Below, one piece after another: positions 37,668 to 50,940 of a DNA stretch of 64,000 nucleotides. Position numbers and translations under genes: made by a program. The DNA is taken from the NCBI GenBank assembly GCA_021234535.1, contig CM037840.1, positions 17,687,415-17,751,414 of the forward strand, read 5' to 3'. The first letter of the stretch is position 1. Every line of letters starts with the position of its first letter. Under the pieces are notes generated by a model that saw only the letters and a program-made list of their open reading frames with translations, was not told where the DNA came from and ran no database searches. This DNA is from Stichopus chloronotus (Eukaryota; Echinodermata; Holothuroidea; Aspidochirotida; Stichopodidae).

Positions 37668-37748
37668 GTGGTTCTGCTGGGATCTGATCCAGTGATCCAA
37701 AGATTGCAAGATGGTCAATTTAACTACCATGCTAACTGTCCACCAGAA
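37668..37748 (-). repeat. tRNA-like SINE head
   Basis: On the minus strand TAGCATGGTAGTT resembles a pol III A box (TRGCNNAGYNGG), and about 35 bases on GGATCAGATCC resembles the B box (GGTTCGANTCC, three mismatches) inside a possible T-arm CTGG-loop-CCCAG. This is the layout of tRNA-derived SINEs. The neighbouring GC-rich stretch 37360-37600 may be part of the same or another repeat. Confidence 0.4.
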
Positions 37749-39726
37749 GTATTGGCATGTAATGGCTCGCTTCACTCTTGTCACAAAATAAACTATATGA
37801 GTCCCATTAACATGCCATAAATTACAAGATTTAAACTTTTCCCTCGCAACTACTTTCAAAGTACTACACCAAATGTAATTCTGAGCTATCTGTCAGTGTC
37901 TTCACACTGAGTACAGTGGATCATTTTTTTTTTTCATGATCCTTTTACTCAGACTTTTGCCCTTCATCGAAAATGTCTCCTTTTACAACAGTTAAAGGAG
38001 GAATGAATAACACACATTTTCATGTAAGTCCCCACTTTGGTTACGGTTATGTGTTTAACTGCAAAGATTCATGTTAGGATCAAGGGACTGAGGGGCTGCA
38101 GCAAGTACAACATAGTACTGAATGTACTTCATTCATGATACAAGTCGCCTGCATAAGTATTAGTACTGACAGTCAAATTTCTGAGTCGTCATGTGCTTAT
38201 ATAAACAGCTCTTCTTGCAATCAAATACAGCTGTGATTGCCACTTTAGCCTGCGTGCTAGATCCTTTGAATTTTTATCATAGTGTGTAACACTGTGTTCC
38301 ACACATGATATCACCGACTTTCACTAAGAGATTGATTCCTCTTATGATGTTCTTCTAATTGTTTGAATTATTAGTTAGCAAGAACAAATGAAAAGCAAGC
38401 AGAGGTATCTTTACTGTGACAACATTCTCTAAGTATATTAGGCGTGGGCTATTGTTAACGTTGTGATTGCAGTACAGACATCACTAGACTCTGCAGAGTC
38501 TGCTTGGGCTGGAAAGTTTCTGTTCCTAATCCTGGTTGCACCACCTTTGAAGAAACATTCATATATTTACTGCACTGCTCTTCTGTAAGAGTGTTTACTC
38601 CCCTCATTGATCTCTGCCCTCACAGACTCTGGATTCTCGTTTTAATTATGCACACAACTTTTAACTAAAAAGGTTGTTGTTCGCTACCAAATTCGGTAGA
38701 AGCCAATCACGGCCATCGTGAGAAATGATGGGAGTGATGATGGGGAAAGGACCTATACGACTGATTAGTTATGTAACTATCATGGTAATATTCTACTCTC
38801 CTTCAACTGTTTTAGGTCTCTCTTAGCGATATCCTATTTCTGCGGTAGGCAAATCTGGTGATAGGGTGAAAGTTAGCCTGGGTACCGTTATTTTCTCTCA
38901 TTGTTTGATCGCTGCTATTGGCTTATTTTATGAGACCAACGCAACGTATTTTAATATGTATTAAACATGACGTAAAACGTGACTATTCATTTGTACATAA
39001 TTATATCGAGTGTCCAAAGTCTTTCCGGCGGATAGAGATCACAGGGAAAAGTGATAGCTAGATGAGTTAATATCCTCGGTTGGGTGTAGGTAGGCTGCAG
39101 CTCAAATTGTGAGGAATGTATCAAAGGAGGGGAATTCATTCGCCGAGAAAGACTTTGCAAAGTCTAAGACATCATTTGTGTGTGTACTGTTGAGTTTGCT
39201 TTCATTGCCACAGTGTTTCATGTGCCTTACAATCTAGGCAAGGCCACTGCCTACACTATGCATAGCCCAGTGCAAGTTGCAGTGATTATGTTACAGTAGG
39301 CAGTTCATCAACCTCACTTTCCATGTGTCTTGAAGCCAAGGCGGTATGTGTTACTGAGCATATCAGTGCAACCAGAGGGTGCAACATACATACATCCACG
39401 ATCCCAAATGGGCTTCGATGTACTTGCCTGCAAGTTCAATCCTTCTAGTTTATCAGAACTGTTTGGTTAAAGGCAGTAAGTAACTCACCAACTCAAGCTA
39501 TATTTTTGGCTTCCGGATGGCAAAATTCTCAACTTGTTCCAAGTTACAGTACTTTTTTAATCAACAGCAAATATGAAAGATGCAGAGTAGCCCATACTAC
39601 ACAGCATACACAGGGATCCATTGTTTTGATAACACATGTGGAGGAATTTTAGACAGGCTGTGACTGTGAGAGAAACTGGACATAAGTGGTTGGGAGAATT
39701 GAAACTGTCTGGGGTGATGAGTTTTT

Positions 39727-39868
39727 GTCTTTAAAGGTCATGTGACCTGCATCTAGAAAAGAACTGGCTTCATTCAGAAGTTGCAGAGTGAAACACTGAC
39801 TGACAATCCGTTGGAATTTTGATCATGTCTATTACTGTTTTTAAGATAGGGCTTTTCAAAGTTTGACA
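39727..39868 (+). mobile_element. Family A repeat, 5' part only (copy 4)
   Basis: GTCTTTAAAGGTCATGTGAC, then CTGCATCTAGAAAAGAACTG, matches the start of copy 2. It stops after CTTTTCAAAGTTTGACAAG exactly where the TGACCT-array copy R3 begins, so R3 inserted into or recombined with it. Confidence 0.65.
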
Positions 39869-40645
39869 AGGAAGCCAAAGGACTTTGTGATTCCTTGCCA
39901 ATATTCATATACAACACAGGACAACATGTACATACTAATTTTGAAATTCAAACACCTTATCCTTCCAGAGAGAGTATGCCTGCATAAAGCTCTTTTGACC
40001 ACATTGTGTACTAAGCAGTTTTATGTTTTAACAATTTGACTTCGATGACCTCAAATGGAATTTGATCTCCACTTAAATCTGTGGGAATCCTCTACTATCA
40101 CCTGCAACCCACACTAAGTATGGAATTTGTCAAGATTATGCTTCTTAAGATACCATGTTTACAACATACAAGGTTTTCACACTTTGACCTCAACTTCAAC
40201 AAAAACAATAGGGATCATCTACTCAATATTACAAACCCACACAATAAGAATGATACTGTACATTGGTTTACAAGATTTTCACATTTTGACCTCTGGTGGC
40301 CTCAAATGACCTTGACCTCTACAAAAATAGAAGAATTCATCTGCTTAACATGAATAACCCACACACAAAGTACGACATTAGTCAAGGCTATACTTCTTGA
40401 GATATAGTGTTTAAACAGTGTTTACAAGGGGATCACAATTTGACCTCTCATGACCTCAAATGACCTTTGACCTCCGCCAAAAACATGCGGATCATCTACT
40501 CAATATGACCAACCCACACACTAAGAATGAAATTAATCATGGTTCCTCGTCTTGAGATATTGTGTTTACAAGGTTTTCCCGCTTTGACCTCTGTGGACCT
40601 CAAATGACCTTTGACCTCCACCAAAAGCAGTAAAAATTATCTACT
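39869..40645 (+). mobile_element. TGACCT-array element, copy R3 (right end missing)
   Basis: The left end GAAGCCAAAGGACTTTGTGA, then TTCCTTGCC, matches R1 and R2. About four subrepeats follow. The unit at 40441-40473 has all four TGACCT half-sites intact (40441, 40451, 40461 and 40468), the only perfect composite in the window. A further perfect DR1 is at 40605-40617. There is no CA tract and no right terminus; family D starts immediately after. Confidence 0.72.
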
Positions 40646-41110
40646 TAAAGGAGCATAGGGCATTGTAAAATACATCTTACCTTCAACTTTTTGCTCTTTC
40701 TTTCTCCAAATTGAGTAGAAGCATATCTATTTAGAAGATTTGGGTAAAAAATTATCTGTCAATGACAATATTTGTTAGAGAGCACTCCAGTAGTGAGAAA
40801 AAAGGGTTAATATTTGAATTTTTTCTGTTGTGGCCTGCAAGATAATATTCATGAGTATGTCTTTTATACCTCTCCCTAGCTTGCACATGGATTGTTGTTT
40901 GCTAAAATGTCATCATTGTTCACCTGGACTCTGCATGTAATTTACCTGGAATCTGAATGTAACCATTGATGGCCCTTAACCAACAACATTCCTGCTGCAA
41001 AGTCAAGGAGAGACAAAGTTACTGACCAATGTTACCACTGGTCCAAGATTGTAACTCAAATATTTTCAATCTGAGCAGATTGGAATAATGATCCTACTGT
41101 GAATGTACAA
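40646..41110 (+). repeat. Family D dispersed repeat, copy 1
   Basis: Aligns by eye with 45345-45800. Shared blocks are GAGAGCACTCCAGTAGTGAG (GAGAGTGCCCTAGTAGGGAG in the other), AGATAATATTC-x-GGGTATGTGT or close variants, and GCCTCTCCCTAGCTT. The function is unknown. Confidence 0.6.
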
Positions 41111-42387
41111 TTGGTCATGAGTGCTGAATGAGTGTTCATTGTAAGTATCCCTCTTCATAGTGGTTCACAATTTGTACACTCAGAGTACCTGAGACTGATA
41201 CTTAACCTTCATGCAGTTAGCACTTCTAGCCATACTACTGTAGTGTGCATGTTGGGCAGTTAAAGACAAATAGTTGTGTACTACAAACTTCAAATTGAGC
41301 CTAATAATGATCACACCATCCTTGTGAACCCTAAAGGCACAACACTGATATGAATACATTAGCTAGCACCTTGTCACGACAGAGCTAATATTCTGGTTAA
41401 CAGTCACACTTTAAAGCTATGGATCACTGCAATGAGCTGTAGAGGGCCTTTGGCATGTTATGAGGTACCAGCCCATCATGTAGTAATTATTGTGTACTGT
41501 AAAGTTAACCTGACTCCATTCTAAAAAGCATTGAATATCATGTAAAATCCGTTACCATCAAAGTGCGTTTTATCATAATCTCAATTCATCGCATGAGAAA
41601 TTTTCTCATGAAATCTTTTTACCATTCTTAGGGAACATAGATGTAGATATACAAGTTTGCTCTAGGAATGACGAACTTCAACGCAACAGCATGTGTGTAT
41701 TGCATACAAGAATTAAATCTGTGAGAACATTCACCATTAGCAAAACAATGAGCTGATGATGACATATCAGCCCAGTAGCGAGGAACTGACAGGAAGGAAT
41801 GGTCTGATATAAATACACTTAACATGCATGAGGTTTTCTATCTCAAAGTGACAAGAAGAAGTCAATCAAAACTGTTTCTACTTTGTGCTATGTTTCTATG
41901 CTTATGTTATTTTACAAAAACTGGGGACACTTAAGTTAGTCTATGAGGTAACCCAATAGCTCTAACACTCTGTGTGACATTTAGTGACATTATTCTTTCT
42001 TTCATCAAGTTTTTCACAAAATCAGCTTTGTTTTAGAGCTGAATTACGGTATATAGTCAATGATATAGTCATTTCTTATAACACCAGAATGTCCTCTTAT
42101 TCAGGAATTAGAGAGGAGCTTTCCAGGGGCAGTTCTATGGAGAGGGGAGTTGCAGGGGAGAGGGGCATTAGTCTCCCAAACATTTGGCTAACCCTCCCAA
42201 CACTGGGAAAATGTTTTATACAAACTTTCACCTTTACTTTTTTTTTTTTGGGAGGGAGATTAAGCTCTTGAAACACAAGACCTCAAAATAAAGACTTTCT
42301 GGATGGCTTTAACCAGTGTCATTTCCTGCAATCTGGGAGACTTTGTTTCCCAAGAACTAATATGATAATATCTCCACTTGTGGGTAT

Positions 42388-42540
42388 TCATGAGTGACTA
42401 TACGTACCCCTTGCCCCAAACAAGGGCGAGCCTAGGCCCTAGAGGGTGCGGTGTCAGAATAAATTTCTATTTCACTTTGAGCTAGGTCAAAGTTAAAGCA
42501 TGAGCAAGCAAGGGGTAAGTATATATCTGTGATGTAAATC
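42388..42540. mobile_element. GGGGTAAGTAT inverted-repeat element, copy with inverted core
   Basis: Arms GTGACTATACGTACCCCTTG and GCAAGGGGTAAGTATATATC in the usual positions, but the GC-rich core reads AAGGGCGAGCCTAGGCCCTA, the reverse complement of the core at 25.5 and 32.7 kb. Confidence 0.7.
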
Positions 42541-43930
42541 TCTGTTTTCAATGACATTTAAACTAATGACGTTTTGTGGACCTGCTTTTATAGTATCACT
42601 TCACCAACAACATAAAAGAAGGCAGTAATGTCCATGGAATCCGAACTGCATTCCAAGTCAAGAAGACTATCTTCAAATACTTCCAACATATATGCCTACC
42701 CAACACCGGTATATATCTCGCAGAAAAGGTGGTGGCGTCGGCTGAATCAGATTTCAATTTTCCATGTGTTGTAAGATTAATGCAGAGAAATCAATACTTG
42801 GGGTCACTTTGCATCAAACATTTTTAAGCACGTAAGTGTAGATCTTCCTTGGCACATACACACTCTCTGTGCAATAAGACATGCCAACCACAGTTAAATT
42901 TTGTCTCTTCTTGTCTATGGCTTGAAACCACAAACCACAAAACAAGCCTATTACAATGTGATTCTCCTTCATTAATAGGTTTCCAAATGTCAAAACAGAA
43001 TGATAAATTTTTACTTACTGCATTCACATATAACTTATTGCACAAGACTGATCAAAGAAAAGTCAACTTGCTAGCATAAATGCTCAAGATTGACAGTCTA
43101 TCAGATCTAGAGAAGGGATATTTACCCTACAGGCTTCTTGTGATAATCTGACTTCTTTGCAAAAAGATATCACTTAACAAGTAAAAATTCAATTTTCTAC
43201 ATGCCTCAGTTTAGTAACAAGAATAAATCAATAAACATGCACAGACACCAGTATTAACATGAACATGAATGCATTGCACTGTGTCACTAATATCAGCCTT
43301 AATTTTCCCCATTTTATCCCCAATTCCCTCTTTTACAAGATGTGTCACAGGAACTAAGAAAAAATTTTGATGACTAAATATTGCAGTGAAAACTCCTCTC
43401 TTTCACGTTTGACTGTTTACTGTGCATGAGAGAAGCAAGGTAGGTACATAAACTTTGACTGCAATACACGGCTGATTTCAACTCGAACAATATAGATATT
43501 TTTTTTTCTTTTGCTACTGGTGGCTCTGTTTGAGTGTTAAAAATCAAAGTGTAGTCAAGGCCACTTCATTCTGGGTGCAATATTTTTGTTTGCTGTTGGA
43601 GCTTTGTTTTCACAGATGAATGGACACGAATTTGAGGAGTTTATGTTATATTAACATCTACAAACAATTACTGTTATAGAAATGAAAGACTTGAACAATG
43701 ACGGCGCTGTCTAAACAGAATGTATTGTCTGTGTATTGCTATTCTGTCACTAGTTGGTAAAAAACTTAATATACAAATTAAAAAAAAATGCTAATTTGCA
43801 AGTACAATATTCTGGTTCCATTTACCACACATACACTCCTGTAGGACAACATTCTGACCACTGTGGCAATGGTCCATGGAATGCAACTTTTTGGGACCTC
43901 AGTGTTCATGGAAGGCACCAAAAAGCAACT

Positions 43931-43995
43931 TAGTCCCCTGTATTAGTCCCCTGTATCAGTCCCCCATATTAGTCCCCCGTAATAGTCCCCTGTAT
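43931..43995. repeat. Minisatellite, five copies of a 13-bp unit
   Basis: Units TAGTCCCCTGTAT, TAGTCCCCTGTAT, CAGTCCCCCATAT, TAGTCCCCCGTAA and TAGTCCCCTGTAT, head to tail without spacers. Confidence 0.93.
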
Positions 43996-45344
43996 TACCC
44001 TATACAAGCATACTAATTTAAATATGGTCTTTATAATCACTCATAAGAAACTAAAAAGTTTTGTGCAAGAAGTAGCAAAATAAATTGTGTTAAAGATAAA
44101 AATCCACACAATGGTGGATGATTACTCTCAAATTATATGAAAACAATCTGGAAACCAGTGATAATTTTCTTTAACACCACAACACTGAATAGTTACAGGA
44201 AGCAGAGGTTTTTGACTGAGATATAAACTGGAAACATGATTGGGTTGGATATATTTGACAAAGGGCCAATCTTTTGAAATGCATACTGTAAGCCACCTTA
44301 TCTCGATCAGTTTGTTGTGCTCTTTACTGTCGACTTAATGACTGCATTAATTGTTAATGGGTTATGCCTTTCAAGATCTTCAGGGGTTTTATGTTGTCAC
44401 AGGACATAACACTACCTTAAATGAAAATACAAGGTAATCTCATAGTTCCATACTAATCTGTTAATGTCTCTTTCTACCACAAACACATTCTACTAAAGAT
44501 ACTTTGTGAATTGTGAGGTAATTTTAGCCGATCTGTTGATTGTAGTACATTCTGCTATGTGTAAAGTATACTGTAGCGTGAAAATAAATAGCAACTTAAG
44601 TCAGTGAATAGCAACTTCATTTGTTACAATGTACATGCATGATAGCCATTCCTACTGTCCTTTCAAACTTTACTTTGCCTGCTTTTTCTTCAAATCAGAA
44701 TGGGAAACAGATTCAGCTAAAACTATTCACTAGAGCATTCAAAGACTATAGCTGCTATTACAGTACCTCTTTCTATTGACAGTTTTCCCTGCTGGTGAAC
44801 TGTGACAAATAACTATAAAGCAACTGACCATGCAAAACCCAAGAAGAGTCTAACTGATAAGAAACATGAACAAATGAACAAACTCTACTTGAACAGCTTA
44901 GTCCCTTAAAACTGTTTGTTCAAGTTCTTACTTTTATAGGCAAAAAGAAGCTTCCCAGAGGGCTTTTTGATGAACCTACTGTATAGTTCCATCAACAATG
45001 GCTTATATAAGATTTTATACTAGCTACTGAGATTGTTGTGGCCTAGAACATCAATGCAACAAGCTGGCTGGCATGTACATAAATCAAAGCTTACATAGAT
45101 CTACACTCTATTTATGGGAGCATTTAATTGAAGTTAAAGAAATATTTCTTCTCATTTGCTGAGTCATGAAGAAATCAAATTTTCTGACACACCATTCGTC
45201 ATTTTTAGGATATCGGCTTACATACAACTAGGCTCATGATATCACTTAAAAGGGGAGCCATAGCCTATACCTAGTTGCAGATATGTCAAGAGAAAGGTTT
45301 AAATTACACCCATGTTTTTATCCTAGGCTCTACACTACAGACCA

Positions 45345-45800
45345 ATCCTCTTAAAGGGGGATATGTGACATACACCTTACTGTTTGCTATTTCCTTCTCC
45401 AATCATGTACAACCATATCTCCTTAACAGGTTTGTTTTAAATAATGATCTACACATGCAAAGTTCTGTCGGAGAGTGCCCTAGTAGGGAGGAAAAACAAA
45501 CTTTTGAATTTTTCTATATTGATGTCCCCTAGATAATATTCCTGGGTATGTGTTTATGCCTCTCCCTAGCTTTGCAGAATGACTGTTGTTCCTTGAAGGT
45601 CATCAGTGTTTACCTGCGGGAGTTAAAGTAAACATTGGTGACCTTTGACCAAACAAAATTCTTTAGTCAAGGTTAGGGGTAGGGATAAAACACATACTCA
45701 ATGAACATTATCTGGGGACATCAAGATCAGAAAAATTAAAAAATGAGATTTTTAACTCTCTCCTGGGGCACTTTCAGTTCTGACAGAATGTGCCATTGGT
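45345..45800 (+). repeat. Family D dispersed repeat, copy 2
   Basis: Same order of blocks as 40646-41110. It is followed at 45868-45881 by a run of 14 G. Confidence 0.6.
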
Positions 45801-46423
45801 AGAGAATTGTTAACCACAAATCTATTAAGGAGAAAGGAGATATAATGCATGTTTACCCTCAATCTGTGGGGGGGGGGGGGGAGCAAGTGCAAAAAGTTAT
45901 GGAAAGTGTATATCACAACTAGCTATCCTTCTTTAAAGAGTTTTACATTTATAGTAAACTCTTGTTCACTGATGTAGACTCCCTAACTTGAAAATAACCA
46001 TCTCAACCATCTTGCACTGTAAAGATGTTGAAAAGTTATCATATCACATGGAGAGCTACAGTAGCTAATTTCATATTGCATGTTTAGGTATGAATAACAT
46101 TCCACACCCAAACATAGAACACAGGCAGTTGCTCAGATATGATCACCCCACTCAGAGGTCAATCTAGTTTTATTTTCAGACTTGAATTGTGACTAAGACC
46201 TTCCAGCCCAGTGAACAACAAGAAAAGGAAGTAACTTGATCCAATTGTAATGAGTAACTGTCTGCACAGGTACACTGTAATCTGGGGTGACTTGATTAAC
46301 TGCAGCAAGCTTTCCACAAGGCACTAACTACGACCAACTGGACAAGTTCTGACTTTACCCTGTCAGCAGTGGTTCAGGATAGCAAGACCAGAGCAGGTCT
46401 GATCATCAACCCCTGGAAATAAA

Positions 46424-47660
46424 TGGTGCTTTTACACTAGATCCTGATCAGATCCACTCATGTTGTCAGGAGATCATCTCCCTGTGGGTGGGGGGGGGGG
46501 GGGAGAGTAATGAAAGGGATTGATCATGACCGTTTACACCTGGGTTGCACTCTGATCCTCCTGGGATTTGACACAAAGTACAAAATCTGTTTGGAGATCC
46601 ATGTGCTACACAAAAAAAAAACAAATATGTTAGGAAGTAGACTAAGAAAGTTCTGTTGTTAAAATTTCTGACATTTTTGCATTAGTTTACCATGCCAGAT
46701 CTGGTTGCATTGTATGCAATACACACTTGTGTAGTATATGTAACTAGTATGTGGTTCATACATTACAGAACAGCAAATCAAGTTATTCAGACTACATGTA
46801 TGATGAAGGCATTTATTGCTACTATTTTCACCACTCCAAATTAAAAGGCTTACACTAGGGAGCAGTCAGTTCAGTATAGATTATATTCGTTTCAGGAGTT
46901 TCAAACATTACCTACAGCTGCCATCAAGAAAGACAAAAAGTGTTAAGTGCAAATTTGGACCACATACTTCAACATTTGAACATACAATCATAGAAAAGAA
47001 TGTATTGTAATGAACTTTCAATAACATGTAGACACTTAATATGTGGCATTTAGAAAGAAAGAAGTACTTGTTTTAGGCAAAATGTTGATTTTGAAAAACG
47101 GAAGTTGATACTGCTGTACAAGTACTAGCTTAACATTATACCAGAAATAAGTGTATTAACATTACACCAGAAATGAGTGCATCAAAAACTTATACCTACA
47201 ATGAGATTGTCTGTCCTAAACATACACAAATTTCACAGTGAGCAAATATTTTCCAAATTCTACACTTTGCTGTGGAATTTGTGTAGAGAATAACAAAGTA
47301 CAAACCTACTTTCAAAACAAATGAGGAGATACTGCTATTTTTTTATCTAAATTGTAGAGTCAATGTATGTGTACTATGCATAAGAAGAAACAACGTAAGA
47401 AACTTTGTGCAATGCTGAGACAACACATGATTAAGTGTAGAGGTCACCGGATATCTCAGGTTACCATTGATGCCGGAGCCTTTACACAACAATCATTGAT
47501 CTCCACGTCCAGATCAGATCCTGGTCTCTACCAGCATCAAAATAGGAGGATCTGATCTTGACCTGAAATGGGTTTACACTACTGTACAAACATGATCTCG
47601 ACCTCAGAAGAATTTGATCCTGAGGTCGAGACCTGAACAGGATCTAGTGTAAAAGCACCA
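46424..47660. mobile_element. 1.24-kb DNA element with ~23-bp terminal inverted repeats
   Basis: The left terminus TGGTGCTTTTACACTAGATC, then CTG, is inverted at the right end (ending CAGGATCTAGTGTAAAAGCACCA). Inner arms are rich in GATC palindromes, and there are further inverted blocks at about 46520-46565 and 47500-47620 (TTTACACCTGGG against CTGAAATGGGTTTACAC). There is no transposase frame, so it is non-autonomous. The flanks do not show a clear target duplication. A 14-G run (46490-46503) lies inside the left arm region. Confidence 0.75.
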
Positions 47661-47734
47661 AAAGTGTGAAAGCATCCTGTGCTGAATGTACAACTTCCTA
47701 CTTTCATTTTTATTTATCACATCATATATAGCTT

Positions 47735-47915
47735 CATAACCACTTTTTGTGACAGTATGTATTCCCACACTAATTTGTGACAGTACTTCAGGCAGTTCGG
47801 GCCTCTGGGTTTACTAATTACAAACCACTATCTTGGGCAGCACTTTCAGGCAGTCTGATCTGATATTTATTCTTCAAACCACTATTTGTGACAGTATTTT
47901 CAGGCAGTCTGGGAA
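47735..47915. repeat. About three degenerate ~70-bp tandem units
   Basis: AACCACTNTTTGTGACAGTA, then TTTTCAGGCAGTCTGGG, recurs near 47738-47805, 47822-47860 and 47876-47912. Confidence 0.6.
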
Positions 47916-50739
47916 TAGTCACTCCTTATTGATTTTAAGCTGAGAGGAAGCTGAGGAAATGATAAATCATCGATAATGAATAGTATGATTGATAACTTAC
48001 AGTAAATAATCACATGATGATGAGTATCACAAGTTACTCTTTTTTATCCTTCTCATTCCTCTAGTGTATTATATAGTGGTTGGGAGGTGGAATACACCAC
48101 GAGGCCTACATATTCACATTCACTTAAGATTTATTACATGTATGTCGCGCTAATAATGCACAACTGCTCAGATCCCTGTGTACTAGGAGAAAGCAGAGTG
48201 CTGCCCTTACAGGGGATTCACATTACAGAAGCACATATTTCACGCCATGCTTGATTAAAAGAGCTTCATGAGGAAGGCACTGGGAAAATTCTATACTTTA
48301 AACTCAAATTCTGACATTTCAGTATCTATTTCTTTCTGTAAAATTCTGGAATCATTTACCTGATTTGCCCACTTGCAAAAATCACATCAGTCTCAAACAT
48401 CATCTCACTGCAAATTATCATTGATTGTATAGCTCCTTTGTCTTTTGTCTTTTCCTGTTACTGCTCTTTTTTTCCTTGTAGTTACTTTGTTCTCTTTTTT
48501 TTTTCACTAAATTACAGTAGCTCCCAAAAAATTTCCCAAACCTAGTACATGCGCAAAAATCATTGTACTGTACATGGGCCATTTATATGTGCAAGTTGTA
48601 CAGTACCTAGCAGTCCTCCTTGATATCATCAAATGAGCTAAAGCAAAAATAGTTACTGAGTAAATGTATGGACTTTACACCTGTACTGTAAAGTTGGAGG
48701 CCAATAGTTAGTATAAGCATGTGCTAGTATCATCTAACTGTTGTAAATATGGAAATAAATCGAAGTATGAATGAAAATCGAAGTCCATAGACTATATTAC
48801 GCTTACTAGAGTGCAACACTGGATATATCGATAATATCAACATACCGATGGGCCAAAAGTGTTAATGTACCTAATACCATGACTTAAACCGCTTCCATTG
48901 AAATACTGTATGTTTACAGTTCCAGCAACTTTGTACAATGTACAAGGATTTTTCACCAACTGTAGCTAAATAAAATATTGTAAGATAAAGAAACTTTTTT
49001 GACCATAAAAGGAAGTGGCATTCACTTTATATCAGTTCAGCAGCCATAAATCAATTCTAGAGCACATATAAAACGAAACTATGTTTAACATGTATGAAAG
49101 CCACGGACTGCAAAATTCACTGGCAAGATGATGAAAAGCCCTTGGCAAGAAAGAATGCCTGTATCTCTCAGTGCTTCCTTGCTGGTTAGTACTGGTAGAT
49201 ATGCCCTGTTTGGTCTCAGTGACTGTAGGGAGATCTCCGTTTTTCAACAAATATACAATAGCTACATGAACCAGGCTACAGTGAGATACTCAATCACACT
49301 AGGCATGTTAGATACCAGGCCAACCTAAGATGAATTAAAGTCCATGGCCGGATTACCTAATGATCAGTGCACTTGGCAGAGAAAGGGCCCAATGTGCTGA
49401 CTATGTGATAAATGAGAGACAAGCACACACTAAACAGAGAAAGGCCCACCCTACTGATGAGCCAAATATGGAGGAAGTGATCCCCACGATGAAAGGGCCC
49501 ACTCACTGATTACCTGATTAACTGTTTGGGCAAGAAGTGCACTTACTGAACAACAGACTGAGAGTATTGGGAAGGTGTAGCAGCTAACAGCTGTTACTAC
49601 TGTGCAGTGTCCATGAATTCTTACCAACAGTAACACTCGTGTGGTTCCCACTGTAATAAACAGTACTTCAATACTATTACACCATTTTAACCTTCAGGAA
49701 TTAACCAGTCAAAAACACTGAAGGCTTTCTACTTGACTTGAGTTGCTAATTAGCTATCAACACATTTAGCTGTAATCCTCACGTTTGTGCTCATTGCATT
49801 TAATACAATGTTTGTCTGTGCCTATCAGCAGGGCACTGGAAGGAATTTCATAATATTGTATGGACTTTAAATCGGAAAGGTGAAGGTACACTGTGAGGAT
49901 ATGCTTGTTAGTCCTGCAACCTATTAGATGCTACCTGTTTCAAGTTCTCAGCCATTTCGTAGTATTAAGTAGTTAAGCCATATATGACCTTGGCCAATGT
50001 ATAAATGGGTGATTACAGCTCAGCGTTATTCACTTGTTCATCCATTGAATGTCCTTCATAATAACTACCTAAGTTGGCATTTGAACTTTCGCAGCAATAC
50101 TGAAATAAACAATCCCTTATCCCTAAAACCTCAGTCAGTTATCTTTGATTTTAATCTTCTAATAAGACCTCCCTGATTACCAGCTTTACTATGATTTAAA
50201 GTGTATGCTCGCCACAATCTGTTTTAAAACTTGATGTAAGAATTGAAAGGAAAAGCTGGCAGGTATCCAACTTGGGAGTGTCTGAGTGATTCATGCCTCA
50301 ACTGTCTAGTTTGTAAAACTATTCAACATGAAGGCACAAAATGACCCAGTTGGGAATTGCCTATCATGATTCACACTATCCCTGGATTTTATTTACATAC
50401 TGAACTCCTGGGTGTCAATACAGTGACTTCTGGTGCGCAACACTGTGGGTCTACATGTATCATGATTTATTCGTAAGTTGATCCTGGGCTACCAAAGTCA
50501 CAGAGGTTTCTGATAAATTAAACTTTTGTAACATTGATCAAGCTCATGAGAGATATGCAAAATATAATTATTGTACATAAAAAATTGCAAAATTTGACTT
50601 CACACTACCTCTAATTATGCTTGATCTCCAAGACTGTGCGGGGCACTGGCAATCTATTTTCTAATTTTCTTTAAAACAAAGGTTAATTAGCATGATTTGT
50701 CTTACTCCTTGTGTGTGCAAGTGATTTCTCTGATGACCT

Positions 50740-50940
50740 AAATGTAACTTGATCCTCCATAATAAAAACATCTGCCAACCACGGATGACCTACTGTGTGC
50801 ATTAAACATGAATTTTGAAAGACATTTCTTTGTTAAATCCCATATGGAAGCTACTGATCCTCTGTTGACTTTTCACTTTACTTTGACCTTAATCAAAACA
50901 ATCAAACCCTCATCTACTCGATACACAGACCAATGACAAC
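50740..50940 (+). repeat. Fragment of the TGACCT-array element
   Basis: TTGACTTTTCACTTTACTTTGACCTTAATC followed in spirit by AAAACAATC and CATCTACTCGAT, the order of the subrepeat. Heavily eroded. Confidence 0.4.
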
